Source: an uncultured Acidobacteriota bacterium (lineage in GTDB: Bacteria > Acidobacteriota > Thermoanaerobaculia > UBA5066). Taken from it: a DNA stretch of 64,000 nt. The stretch lies in contig CAIMWE010000050.1 in assembly GCA_903845115.1 (NCBI GenBank), positions 1 to 64,000 of the forward strand. Reading direction: 5' to 3'. A program made the translations under genes and the position numbers. Below, piece by piece: positions 16,989 through 24,866 of this stretch. How positions within the stretch are numbered: the stretch's first letter is position 1; the number at the start of each line of letters is the position of its first letter. The notes beneath the pieces are model-generated. The model worked only from the letters and a program-made list of their open reading frames with translations. It was not told the DNA's origin and searched no databases.

Positions 16989-18668
16989 ATGCACCGGGGC
17001 TCCGTTCCTCCCTCCCGACGGGACGTCATCGCCGCCCTGGCCGGGCTCCCCGCCCTGTCGGCCTTCCTGGAGGCGTGCGGCCCCCGGGGGGCGAAGGTCC
17101 CGCGCTACGACGGCGGGATCGTGGGCGGCTCGGCGGCGCTGGGCCACCGCCTCTTCGCCGGGGACCTCCACCTCCGCCCAGTGGCGCGGACGGAGCGGAC
17201 CGGCACGGCGATCCTGGGCAGCGGGATCTCGGGCCTCTCGGCCGCGTGGACCCTCGCCCGCGCCGGGTACTCCGGCTTCCAGATCTACGAGGCCGAGCCC
17301 GAGATCGGGGGCAATGCCCGCTCCGGAAGGAACGCCGTCTCGAAGTACCCGTGGGCGGCCCACTACGTCCCGGTCCCGGCCGGCGAGAACCGGGCGCTGG
17401 AGGCGCTGCTGGAGGAGGCCGGGGCGATCGCCGAGCGCGGGAACGACGGGCGTCCGGTGTGGGACGAGGCGGCCCTGATCCGCGAGCCGGAGGAACGGCT
17501 CTACTTCCACGGGCAGTGGGTGGAGGGACTCTACCCGCGGCTCGGCGCGACGAGGGAGGACCTCTCGCAGTTCGCGGGGTTCGAGCGGGCGATGCGCGCC
17601 TTCTCCGCCGCGCGCGACGGGAAGGGGCGGCGCGCGTTCGCCCTCCCCCGCCGCCTCTCGTCGCCCGACGCGGAGTTCGCGGCGCTGGACCGCCTCTCGA
17701 TGGCGGAGTGGCTGGCGAGGAACGGCTACGCCTCCCGCCGGCTTCTCTGGTTCGTGGAGTACGGCTGCCGCGACGACTTCGGCTCGAGCCTGGCCGAGAC
17801 CTCGGCGTGGGCCGGCATCCACTACTTCGCGGCGCGACTGGAGGGGACCTCGCTGGAGGACGACCCGGCGCCGTTCCTCACCTGGCCCGAGGGGAACGGG
17901 CGGCTCGTGACGGTCCTCGCGAGATCGGCCGCGGGGAGGATCCGGACGGGCGCGCTCGTCTTCGACGTCACGCCCTCCCGGTCCGGCGTCGTCCTGAAAC
18001 TCTTCGACCCGGCCAGGGACGAGGTCGTCCAGGTCGAGGCTGCCCACGCCGTCTGCGCCCTGCCCCACTTCGCCGCCCGGTACGCGGTGGCTCCCCTCAG
18101 AGAGCGGCTCCGGGAGCGGGGGCGCGAGCACGCCGCGGTCTTCGACTACGCGCCGTGGCTCGTGGCCAACGTCACTCTCCGGGAGCGGCCCGAGCCGCAC
18201 GGCTTCCCGATGGCCTGGGACAACGTCCTCTACGCGTCGAAGTCGCTCGGGTACGTCGTGGCCACCCACCAGGCGGGGAGCGACCACGGCCCCACCGTGC
18301 TCACCTGGTACCACGCGTTCGCCGGCGAGGCGACGCTCCCGGCCCGGCAGAAGCTCCTCTCCGCCAGCTGGGAGGACCTGGCGGCGACGGTGGTGGCCGA
18401 CCTCTCGCTGGCGCACCGGGACATCGCGGGGAAGATCGAGCGGGTGGACCTCTACCGCTGGGGGCACGCCATGGCGCGGCCCTCGCCGGGGACCCTCTTC
18501 AACCCGGACCGGCGGCAGGCGGCCGAGCCGATCGGGCGCCTCCGGTTCGCGCACGCCGACCTCTCGGGCCTGCCGCTCTTCGAGGAGGCCAACGACGCCG
18601 GGGTCCGCGCCGCCGAGTCGATCCTGTCGGAGGAGAGGCTCCCCTTTTCAAGACTGGCCACTCCGTGA
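16989..18668 (+). CDS. Tat-exported, lipoprotein-like flavin amine oxidase
   Basis: A 559-residue FAD-dependent oxidoreductase of the amine-oxidase/phytoene-desaturase fold. The N-terminus has a twin-arginine motif (SRRDVIAALAGLPALSAFLE) running into ACG, a possible lipobox, so the enzyme is probably folded before export and anchored outside the inner membrane. The Rossmann motif AILGSGISGLSAAW lies near residue 75, followed by YEAEPEIGGNARSG. Later residues HAMARPSPG and ANDAGVRAAESIL form the C-terminal FAD-binding part. Its place between an aminopropyltransferase and AdoMet decarboxylase suggests it oxidises a polyamine or a polyamine-modified product in the periplasm. Confidence 0.8.
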   Translation: MHRGSVPPSRRDVIAALAGLPALSAFLEACGPRGAKVPRYDGGIVGGSAALGHRLFAGDLHLRPVARTERTGTAILGSGISGLSAAWTLARAGYSGFQIYEAEPEIGGNARSGRNAVSKYPWAAHYVPVPAGENRALEALLEEAGAIAERGNDGRPVWDEAALIREPEERLYFHGQWVEGLYPRLGATREDLSQFAGFERAMRAFSAARDGKGRRAFALPRRLSSPDAEFAALDRLSMAEWLARNGYASRRLLWFVEYGCRDDFGSSLAETSAWAGIHYFAARLEGTSLEDDPAPFLTWPEGNGRLVTVLARSAAGRIRTGALVFDVTPSRSGVVLKLFDPARDEVVQVEAAHAVCALPHFAARYAVAPLRERLRERGREHAAVFDYAPWLVANVTLRERPEPHGFPMAWDNVLYASKSLGYVVATHQAGSDHGPTVLTWYHAFAGEATLPARQKLLSASWEDLAATVVADLSLAHRDIAGKIERVDLYRWGHAMARPSPGTLFNPDRRQAAEPIGRLRFAHADLSGLPLFEEANDAGVRAAESILSEERLPFSRLATP

Positions 18669-19573
18669 GAAAACGCGGCATGCCGTCCACCCTGGTCCGG
18701 ACCCTCATCGGGTGCACCGCGTTCACGATCTTCATCACGAACACCGTCGTCTGGTGCACGGTGCTCTTCGTCGTCCGTCTGGCCAAGGCGCTGATCCCGC
18801 TCCCGGCCTGGAAGCGCTTCACGACGAAGGTCCTGATGGGGATCGGGTCGATCTGGATCGACACGAATTCCTGGGGGCTCCGCGTGACGCAGAAGCACCG
18901 CTGGGACGTCCAGGGGCTGGAGGGGCTGACCGAGGGGGGCTGGTACCTCGTCAGCTCCAATCACCGGTCGATGGTCGACATCGTCGTCCTCCAGCGGGTC
19001 TTCAACCACAGGATCCCGTTCCTGAAGTTCTTCCTCAAGTCGCAGCTGATCTGGGTCCCGTTCCTCGGACAGGCGTGGTGGTCCCTCGACTTCCCCTTCA
19101 TGCGCCGGTACTCGAAGGAGGAGATCGCGAGGCATCCCGAGCTGCGCGGGAGGGACCTGGAGACGACGCGGAAGGCGTGCGAGAAGTTTCGGCTGGCGCC
19201 GATGTCGATCATCAACTTCCTCGAGGGGACGCGGTTCATCCAGGAAAAGCACGACCGGCAGAAGTCCCCCTACCGGAACCTGCTGCTGCCGAAGGCGGGC
19301 GGGATCGCGTTCGTCCTCTCCGCGCTCGGCGACCGCCTGACCTCCTTCGTCGACGTGACGATCGCTTACCCGGACGGGACGCCCGGCTTCTGGGACGTCC
19401 TCTCGCGCCGCCTCGACCGGATCGTCGTCCGCGTGAAGAGCGTTCCGATCCCGCCGGACCTGATCGGGGGCGACTACTCCGGGGACGCGGCCTACCGGGA
19501 GCGGGTCCAGACGTGGGTGCGCGAGATGTGGGACCGGAAGGACGCCGAGATCGACCAGCTCCTCGCGCCGTGA
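18665..19573 (+). CDS. PlsC/YihG-like membrane acyltransferase
   Basis: A 302-residue 1-acylglycerol-3-phosphate acyltransferase-family protein. After an N-terminal membrane helix it has NHRSMVD (the NHx4D catalytic motif, near residue 100), FPFMRRYSKEE and FLEGTR, the three acyltransferase blocks. YihG-like members acylate lysophospholipids or other membrane acceptors. The GTG at 18665 overlaps the stop of the amine oxidase (GTGA); the ATG at 18680 is an alternative. A lipid acyltransferase inside a polyamine operon suggests that the product is a lipid-linked or membrane-associated amine. Confidence 0.85.
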   Translation: MRKRGMPSTLVRTLIGCTAFTIFITNTVVWCTVLFVVRLAKALIPLPAWKRFTTKVLMGIGSIWIDTNSWGLRVTQKHRWDVQGLEGLTEGGWYLVSSNHRSMVDIVVLQRVFNHRIPFLKFFLKSQLIWVPFLGQAWWSLDFPFMRRYSKEEIARHPELRGRDLETTRKACEKFRLAPMSIINFLEGTRFIQEKHDRQKSPYRNLLLPKAGGIAFVLSALGDRLTSFVDVTIAYPDGTPGFWDVLSRRLDRIVVRVKSVPIPPDLIGGDYSGDAAYRERVQTWVREMWDRKDAEIDQLLAP

Positions 19574-19583
19574 GCGGGGCTTC

Positions 19584-19727
19584 GTGAGCGCCGCCGCCCC
19601 CTCCGCCTGGCTCGTCTCGCTCCTTGCCCTCCCCCAGGCAACCCGCTATCTTCTGGACGCTTGGATCTGGAGAATGAAGCCGCAGAACGAGGAGACCGCC
19701 CGGGCCCTCGGACTCGCCGCCAGATGA
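19584..19727 (+). CDS. possible small protein between plsC and speD
   Basis: A 47-codon open frame with a GTG start, a hydrophobic N-terminus (PSAWLVSLLALPQATRYLL) and a charged C-terminus ending ARALGLAAR. Its stop overlaps the speD start (ATGA), continuing the overlap style of the operon. No recognisable domain and no strong ribosome binding site; it could be a short membrane-associated subunit or only a leader for translational coupling of speD. Confidence 0.45.
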   Translation: MSAAAPSAWLVSLLALPQATRYLLDAWIWRMKPQNEETARALGLAAR

Positions 19728-20086
19728 CACACCGACGACCTCCCCTCGGCCGCCACTTCCTCCTCGACATCGCGGGGGCGCCCTTCGACCTCCTGGACGA
19801 TCCGATCGAGATCGAGGAGGCCCTCGTGGCCACCGTGAAGACCATGAGAGCGAAGATCCTCGGGATCCACGTCCACCGCCTCGCGCCGCAGGGGATCAGC
19901 GGCGTGGTCGTCATCTCCGAGTCGCACCTGACGATCCACACCTGGCCAGAGCTGGGCGAGGCGGCCGTGGACCTCTTCACCTGCGGCGACGAGGCCGCGG
20001 CGAAGGAGGCCGTCACGGCCCTCGGCCCCCGCCTCCGGGCCGGCCGGACCGACATCCGCGAGGTCCTCCGCGGCGTGAGGGACTGA
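19724..20086 (+). CDS. speD: S-adenosylmethionine decarboxylase proenzyme
   Basis: Prokaryotic AdoMet decarboxylase of 120 residues, which makes decarboxylated AdoMet, the aminopropyl donor for spermidine-type synthesis. ISESHLTIHTWPE contains the self-cleavage site: cleavage between Glu66 and Ser67 would generate the pyruvoyl group. AAVDLFTCG carries the catalytic cysteine. Length and motifs match the class I prokaryotic enzyme. It closes the operon and directly supplies the membrane aminopropyltransferase at 15400-16983. Confidence 0.93.
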   Translation: MTHRRPPLGRHFLLDIAGAPFDLLDDPIEIEEALVATVKTMRAKILGIHVHRLAPQGISGVVVISESHLTIHTWPELGEAAVDLFTCGDEAAAKEAVTALGPRLRAGRTDIREVLRGVRD

Positions 20087-20091
20087 GGTCA

Positions 20092-20193
20092 GGGTCAGGT
20101 CTCTATACTGTGGTTTTCAGCCTCGGCCCTGATGACTCGACCACGCCCCTGCAACGCGAACTGCCAAAATATCACAGTGTAGAGACCTGACCC
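20092..20193. repeat. REPIN-like inverted pair of the dispersed repeat
   Basis: Two oppositely oriented copies of the dispersed element flank a 48-base centre. The left copy, 20092-20117, begins GGGTCAGGTCTCTATACTG; the right copy, 20166-20193, reads on the plus strand CACAGTGTAGAGACCTGACC. The arrangement matches a REPIN, i.e. two REP sequences in inverted orientation that can fold as a long hairpin and move as a unit. It lies just after speD and before the ECF sigma gene, so it could also act as a transcription-attenuating hairpin. Confidence 0.75.
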
Positions 20194-20235
20194 CCTTTCT
20201 GACCGGACCGGACGGCTCGCGCGTCTTTCTCTACG

Positions 20236-20820
20236 ATGGAGGCAGTGATCGACGGCTCGCCGCTCCCCATGGCCGGAGAGGAGATCTCGTGGGGAGAGTC
20301 CCTCCAGGCACCGTTCGACGAGCTCGCTGCCGGGAATGTCGCCGCTCTCGAGGAGGTCTGGGAGATCGCGGGACGGCGCCTCTACGCGATCGCGCTATGG
20401 CGGACCGGGAATGAGGCCGACGCGCGGGACGTGGTCCAGGAGGTCTTCGTCAAGCTGGCGTCCGGCCGCCACGCCTTGAAGGGGGTCTCCTCCCCCGGTC
20501 TCTGGCTCCTGACGGTGGCCCACCGGGCGGCGATCGACCTGACCCGGCGGCGGGCCGTCCGCGCCGCCGAACCGCTCGGCGATACACAGTTCGTGGCCGG
20601 ACCCGGAAGCGATCCCCACCGCGCGGCCGAGGCCGCCTGGCTCTCCGACGCCCTCCTCGGCCTTCCCGCGCCCCAGCGCGAGGCGGTCTCCCTCCGTCAC
20701 CTCGCCGGTCACTCGTTCCGCGAGATCGCGGCGATCACCGGCGTCCCGACCTTCACGGCGGCGAGCCGGTGCCGACTCGGCCTCGCACGTCTTCGAAAGC
20801 TCCTGGAGCGCCCCCGATGA
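20236..20820 (+). CDS. ECF-type RNA polymerase sigma factor
   Basis: A 194-residue sigma-70-family factor of the extracytoplasmic-function type. ADARDVVQEVFVKLASG near residue 58-74 is the core-binding region 2.2, with the DNA-melting segment following. LPAPQREAVSLRHLAGHSFREIAAITG is the sigma-4 helix-turn-helix. It precedes a probable membrane anti-sigma partner by an ATGA overlap, the usual arrangement for a signal-responsive ECF factor. It probably controls its own operon, including the exported 375-residue protein. Confidence 0.85.
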   Translation: MEAVIDGSPLPMAGEEISWGESLQAPFDELAAGNVAALEEVWEIAGRRLYAIALWRTGNEADARDVVQEVFVKLASGRHALKGVSSPGLWLLTVAHRAAIDLTRRRAVRAAEPLGDTQFVAGPGSDPHRAAEAAWLSDALLGLPAPQREAVSLRHLAGHSFREIAAITGVPTFTAASRCRLGLARLRKLLERPR

Positions 20821-21155
20821 ACGACACCCCTCTCCGCGGCTTCGAGCCGCCCGAACCTCCCCCCGGCCTCCGCGAGGCGGCTCTGCAAGCCGGGCGCAGG
20901 GGATTTGCCGCGGTCCCCGCCGTCCGGGCGCCGGACGTCTGGACGCGCCTCTACCGGAGCCGCCCCGCCCGCCTGGCCTGGGCCGCCTCGGTCATCCTCC
21001 TCGGGGCCCTTCATCTCGCCCTCCCACGGAGGCCACAGGCCGGTCCCCCGTCGACGGCTTCCGCGCCGCGCCTCGATCCCGAGGTGGGCGCCATCGCCAG
21101 GCTCCCTCGCATCAGCGAGCAGGCCGCCTCGGCCTACTCAGGAGAGAGATCATGA
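20817..21155 (+). CDS. probable anti-sigma factor, single-pass membrane protein
   Basis: A 112-residue protein with a cytoplasmic N-terminal part, one membrane helix at about residues 57-73 (RLAWAASVILLGALHLALP) and a short periplasmic tail. It has no zinc-binding anti-sigma motif, so the assignment rests on overlap with the ECF sigma gene and topology. It is also coupled to the following exported-protein gene (ATGA). Confidence 0.55.
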   Translation: MNDTPLRGFEPPEPPPGLREAALQAGRRGFAAVPAVRAPDVWTRLYRSRPARLAWAASVILLGALHLALPRRPQAGPPSTASAPRLDPEVGAIARLPRISEQAASAYSGERS

Positions 21156-22279
21156 TCCGTCCCCGCACGCTCGTCCTCGCCGCGATCGCGGCGGTCACCC
21201 TTCTCGCCGCCGGCCTCGGAATCCGGCTCCTGGCCCAGGGGAGCGCCGCCGCCGGAAAGTCCGCCCCCATGCTTCCTCGCTATAGCCAGCCGGCCTCCGC
21301 CGCTTCCGTGCCGATACCAAGAGCGATCGGTGCTCTCAAGGTCCCCTGCTGGGGCTGTCCGGACGCCAACAAGTGGTCGGTCGCCTTCCGGACCGACCTC
21401 GATCTCCTCGCCCCGCTGGGGAATGGCCCCGCCAACGTCGCCCTCTGGATGAAGGACTTCAACAACCAGGGCGGCACGCGCTACTCCGACCTCGAGAAGG
21501 CGATGGACCGTCGGGTGGAGGTATCGGTAGATTTCCCGAAGGTCTTCGCGGGCGACGACCCGCTCCTCCGGGAGGCCGAGCCGTGGGCGGACCAGGCGGT
21601 GATGCGGACCTATCCCGACGTCTACCCGGTGCTCGGGATGGCCACCCGCCTCCCCAATCTCCTCTTCGCGCTCAACCTCGCCAAGGGGTGGGCGGCGCGC
21701 GCGGCGTCCCATCCCGGTACGCCCGCCGCGGTGGACGACGCCCGCCGGGTGATCCGCTGGGGTCGCCTCCTCCGCCAGGACGACGTGACGATCGTCCAGG
21801 ACCTGGTCGGTCTAGCCTGCATCCGCCTCGGGGCCGAGCAGCTCTACGACGCCGCGGTCCGCCAGGGCGACCAGCCGCTGGCTCTCGCGTCGGCCATGGT
21901 GCTCGGTGAGCATGCCCCTCAGCGTCTCCGGACGGCCCAGGTGCTGACCCGGCTCGAGCTGACCGCCGTGGAGGGCTTCGAGCCGGCCAGCACGGGCCAT
22001 GTCTTCGTGAGCGGCCGTGTGCCGACCGAGGCGAAGCTCGCGGCGATCCTCGAGACGGTGAAGAGTGCCCCGGAACGCCGGTTCCGCCTCGAGGCGATCG
22101 CGCAGCTGCACCTCGTCCGGCAGCTGGGGTCGAAGGCGCAAGCGGCGCGGGTCGAGGAGGTGCTCGACAGCCTGGGCCGGAGTCCGGACCCGATCGTCGC
22201 CGCGGCGGCAAGGCACGCCCGAGAGACGACACTCGACGACGAGACGCTCTCCGCCGTCCTGAAGCCGAAGGCCCCATGA
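21152..22279 (+). CDS. exported hypothetical protein of the ECF operon
   Basis: A 375-residue protein with an N-terminal signal anchor (TLVLAAIAAVTLLAAGLGI). The remainder is mostly helical and rich in Ala/Leu/Arg, with AKGWAARAASHPG and VIRWGRLLRQDD segments. A CWGC motif near residue 71 could form a disulfide or bind a metal. No known domain recognised. Its position at the end of a sigma/anti-sigma unit suggests that it senses or responds to an envelope condition. Confidence 0.6.
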   Translation: MIRPRTLVLAAIAAVTLLAAGLGIRLLAQGSAAAGKSAPMLPRYSQPASAASVPIPRAIGALKVPCWGCPDANKWSVAFRTDLDLLAPLGNGPANVALWMKDFNNQGGTRYSDLEKAMDRRVEVSVDFPKVFAGDDPLLREAEPWADQAVMRTYPDVYPVLGMATRLPNLLFALNLAKGWAARAASHPGTPAAVDDARRVIRWGRLLRQDDVTIVQDLVGLACIRLGAEQLYDAAVRQGDQPLALASAMVLGEHAPQRLRTAQVLTRLELTAVEGFEPASTGHVFVSGRVPTEAKLAAILETVKSAPERRFRLEAIAQLHLVRQLGSKAQAARVEEVLDSLGRSPDPIVAAAARHARETTLDDETLSAVLKPKAP

Positions 22280-22298
22280 ACCCGATGCTTTCCGTCAA

Positions 22299-22329
22299 GG
22301 GTCCGTAGGGACTCTCGCACGACGGACCC
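22299..22329 (+). terminator. hairpin after the ECF operon
   Basis: GGGTCCGT at 22299-22306 pairs perfectly with ACGGACCC at 22322-22329 across a 15-base loop, 20 bases after the stop of the exported protein. No U-tract follows, so it could be a weak intrinsic terminator or an mRNA-stabilising hairpin. Confidence 0.45.
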
Positions 22330-22471
22330 CGCGGGCTTACCCTCCTCGTCCGGTGGTGGATGCCGCGAAGGTGGCCCCGCCGATCCGCCAGAGAAACGGG
22401 GGTACCGGGTTGAGGTGTCACGAATTCGGCAGGTCAGGCGCGGCACGTTCCGGCCGGAAGCGAGCCGCACG

Positions 22472-22957
22472 GTGAGGCGCGTTCCCTTCGTCCTGGCGCT
22501 GGGAAACCCGCTGCGCGGGGACGACGGCGCGGGGACCAGGGCGATCCAGCTCCTCGAGGCGCGGGGCCTCGCGGGGCGAGCGCACCTGTTTCACGAGCTG
22601 CGCGCGGTCCCGGAGATGGCCGAGGAGGTGGCCGAGGCGAGCCGCCTGATCGTCATCGACGTCAGGACGGACCTGCCCGCCGGGCGGATCTTCGAACGGC
22701 CGCTCCAGGCCGGAGACGACGCCGCGAGGAGCACCGTGACCTACGGGGTCTCGCCGGACGCCCTCCTCTCCCTGGCCGACTCGCTCTACGGCGTCGACGT
22801 GCCGGGTTTCGCCGTCACCGTCGGGGGCGCTTCCTTCGGCCCGGGGAGCGGGCTCTCCTTGGAGGTGGAGGAGGCGATCCCCGCGCTCTGCGACCGGGTG
22901 GAGCTGCTCGTCGACGCCGGGCTCCCGCGGCCCCGACCCTTGCCCGCCCCGAGGTAA
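22472..22957 (+). CDS. hydrogenase-maturation-type endopeptidase (HyaD/HycI family)
   Basis: A 161-residue protein of the nickel-iron hydrogenase maturation protease family, which trims the C-terminus of the hydrogenase large subunit after nickel insertion. LALGNPLRGDDGAG is the defining N-terminal motif with a metal-sensing acidic residue. LIVIDVRTDLPAG supplies the second acidic site. GTG at 22472 is the likely start. No hydrogenase structural gene is in the window, so the client must lie elsewhere or be another metalloprotein. Its 3' end overlaps the convergent PepSY gene by 172 bases. Confidence 0.8.
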   Translation: MRRVPFVLALGNPLRGDDGAGTRAIQLLEARGLAGRAHLFHELRAVPEMAEEVAEASRLIVIDVRTDLPAGRIFERPLQAGDDAARSTVTYGVSPDALLSLADSLYGVDVPGFAVTVGGASFGPGSGLSLEVEEAIPALCDRVELLVDAGLPRPRPLPAPR

Positions 22958-23505
22958 CGGACCGACACGACGTAGAGGAGCGGCAGGACGAGCCCGGCGA
23001 GAAGGAACCACTTGCCCCGCCCTCCCAGCCCGGTCTTCCCCCTGAGGATGAAAAGCCCAGAAACCGCGAGGAAGCCGAGGAGGAGGGCGTAGGCGTCCGC
23101 CGCCCACGTCCAGGCGTTCCGCGGCTGGTTCAGGTGGAGGAAGTTGGCGTCGCGGAGGAAAGGGCGCTCGCGCCACCGCTCCACCGTCGCGGTTCCCGCC
23201 ACCGCGTCCGCGCGCACCGACCACCCATCGTAGAAGAGGTCGATCAGCCGGGGCGACTGCCGGAAGAACGACTTCGGCCGCCCCGGGAGAGAGAGGCGCG
23301 CAACGAGCGCCGTCACCATCTCCTCCGGCTCCCCGGCTGGCACGGGCGCGAACGTCCGCGTCTCGCGCTCGAGCCGGTAGCTCGGGTTCCACTCGTGCGT
23401 GTGGTTCACGGCGATCCCGGAGACCGCGTAGACGACGGTCAGCGCGGCGCAGAAGTAGCCGACGTCCCGGTGGAGAGAGCTGTTGACGTGTCGCCAGTTG
23501 ACCAT
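22786..23505 (-). CDS. PepSY-associated membrane protein
   Basis: A 239-residue inner-membrane protein resembling the PepSY-TM-like family. It has an N-terminal helix (DVGYFCAALTVVYAVSGIAV) followed by NHTHEWNPSY, a periplasmic domain to about residue 120 with a PepSY-like region, then two more helices (AYALLLGFLAVSGLFILRG; FLLAGLVLPLLYVVSV). Such proteins often sit with iron or hydrogenase-related genes. The last 55 residues are a low-complexity Ser/Thr/Pro/Lys tail encoded antisense to the maturation protease; that tail may be an accident of a missing stop codon. Confidence 0.7.
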   Translation of the reverse strand: MVNWRHVNSSLHRDVGYFCAALTVVYAVSGIAVNHTHEWNPSYRLERETRTFAPVPAGEPEEMVTALVARLSLPGRPKSFFRQSPRLIDLFYDGWSVRADAVAGTATVERWRERPFLRDANFLHLNQPRNAWTWAADAYALLLGFLAVSGLFILRGKTGLGGRGKWFLLAGLVLPLLYVVSVRYLGAGKGRGRGSPASTSSSTRSQSAGIASSTSKESPLPGPKEAPPTVTAKPGTSTP

Positions 23506-23542
23506 GGGTGGAGGGGCTCCCGGAGCGGGCGCTGCGGCCCGC

Positions 23543-24007
23543 CTACTGGATCGTCGCGCCGACGCCCTTGATCTGGTAGACGGTCATTCCCGCCGTCACG
23601 CTCTTCGGGTCGAAGGGGCGCTTCTGCTCTTCGGCCTGGTGCTTCTGGTACTCGAGCGTCTGCTCCTTCGACAGCTCGATCTTGGTGAACGTCCCCTCGA
23701 CGACCGCCTTCTTCCCCTTCGCCTCCATCGGGAAGACGATGACGCCGTCGTCCACCTTGATCCGGATCGTCTGGAACTCCCTGTCGCTCGCGAGCGTCAT
23801 CCAGCATCCGCGCTTGGCGCAGACGTCGGTGACGAGCCCCTCCACCTTCACGACCTTGCCGACGTACTTGTCGGGGCTAGCGATCAGCTCGCTCACCTTG
23901 ACGGGCTGACCACCGCCGAGGGCCTTCCCGTAGCTCTCGGCGAGGGCGGCGGGGGCCAGGAAGAGGAGGACAGCGAGGACGGACGCGGTCGGGACGCTCT
24001 TCTTCAT
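23543..24007 (-). CDS. exported DUF4920 protein
   Basis: A 154-residue protein with a clear signal peptide (KKSVPTASVLAVLLFLAPAALA) cleaved before ESYGKAL. The mature part is a small OB-like beta domain (VGKVVKVEGLVTDVCAKRGCWMTLAS) with two cysteines, the DUF4920 signature, and an acidic-basic C-terminal extension. The function is unknown; DUF4920 proteins are often periplasmic and co-occur with redox proteins. Lies 37 bases from the PepSY gene on the same strand. Confidence 0.75.
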   Translation of the reverse strand: MKKSVPTASVLAVLLFLAPAALAESYGKALGGGQPVKVSELIASPDKYVGKVVKVEGLVTDVCAKRGCWMTLASDREFQTIRIKVDDGVIVFPMEAKGKKAVVEGTFTKIELSKEQTLEYQKHQAEEQKRPFDPKSVTAGMTVYQIKGVGATIQ

Positions 24008-24094
24008 AGGGCCGGGATTGTACGTCGGCGCGCCGGGCCGGCCCCTCGTCCGGTGGGGTGCCGTCGATTCCGGCCACTGTTCTATCCTTGGCGG

Positions 24095-24688
24095 ATGAAG
24101 AATGCGCTCCTCGCCCTCCTCGTCGCGGCCCTGGCCGCTCCCGTCCTTTCCGCCCAGGCCCCGGCCTCCTCGGCGGCCCCGTCCAAGAACCCGGTCGTCG
24201 CCATCAAGACGTCGATGGGGACGATCAAGGTGGAGCTCTACCCCGACAAGACGCCGGCGACGGTCGCGAACTTCCTCCAGTACGTGAAGGACAAGTTTTA
24301 CGACGGGCTGATCTTCCACCGCGTCATCAACGGATTCATGATCCAGGGCGGCGGCCACGACGCGAAGCTCGCCCCGAAGGCGGGAAGCGCCCCGATCAAG
24401 AACGAGGCGAAGACGGGAGTGAAGAACGAGCTCGGCACGATCGCGATGGCCCGGACGGGCGACCCGGACAGCGCCACCTCGCAGTTCTTCATCAATGTCG
24501 CCAACAACCAGCCCCTCGACTACCGCGGCGACGGCCCGCGGGAGATCGGCTACTGCGCGTTCGGCAAGGTGATCGCGGGGATGGACGTGGTGGACAAGAT
24601 CAAGGCCGTGCCGACCGGCACCCAGAACGGCGTCCCGAACGTGCCGATCACCCCGGTCGTCATCGAGTCGATCCGGCTGGAGAAGTAG
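24095..24688 (+). CDS. periplasmic peptidyl-prolyl isomerase, cyclophilin type
   Basis: A 197-residue cyclophilin with signal peptide (KNALLALLVAALAAPVLS then AQAP). It catalyses cis-trans isomerisation of prolyl bonds during folding of exported proteins. Motifs include MGTIKVELYPDKTPATVANF, FHRVINGFMIQGGG with the catalytic Arg, and SQFFINVANNQPLD. Divergent from DUF4920; the ATG at 24095 follows a GGCGG stretch. Confidence 0.92.
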   Translation: MKNALLALLVAALAAPVLSAQAPASSAAPSKNPVVAIKTSMGTIKVELYPDKTPATVANFLQYVKDKFYDGLIFHRVINGFMIQGGGHDAKLAPKAGSAPIKNEAKTGVKNELGTIAMARTGDPDSATSQFFINVANNQPLDYRGDGPREIGYCAFGKVIAGMDVVDKIKAVPTGTQNGVPNVPITPVVIESIRLEK

Positions 24689-24866
24689 CGAAGGGAAGCC
24701 CCCCGGGGAGGCGGCGCCAGGCGGCCCGGCGGCGGTTCCGGCCGCCGGCTCGCCGGCCTTGCTGCCGTTCGCGGGCCTTCTCTCCGCTCCCGGTGCCTTC
24801 CGGATCGCGCGAGGGGTCGCCGTAGGACGTACGGAATGGCGTACGATACGGTCCGGGGACGGAACG

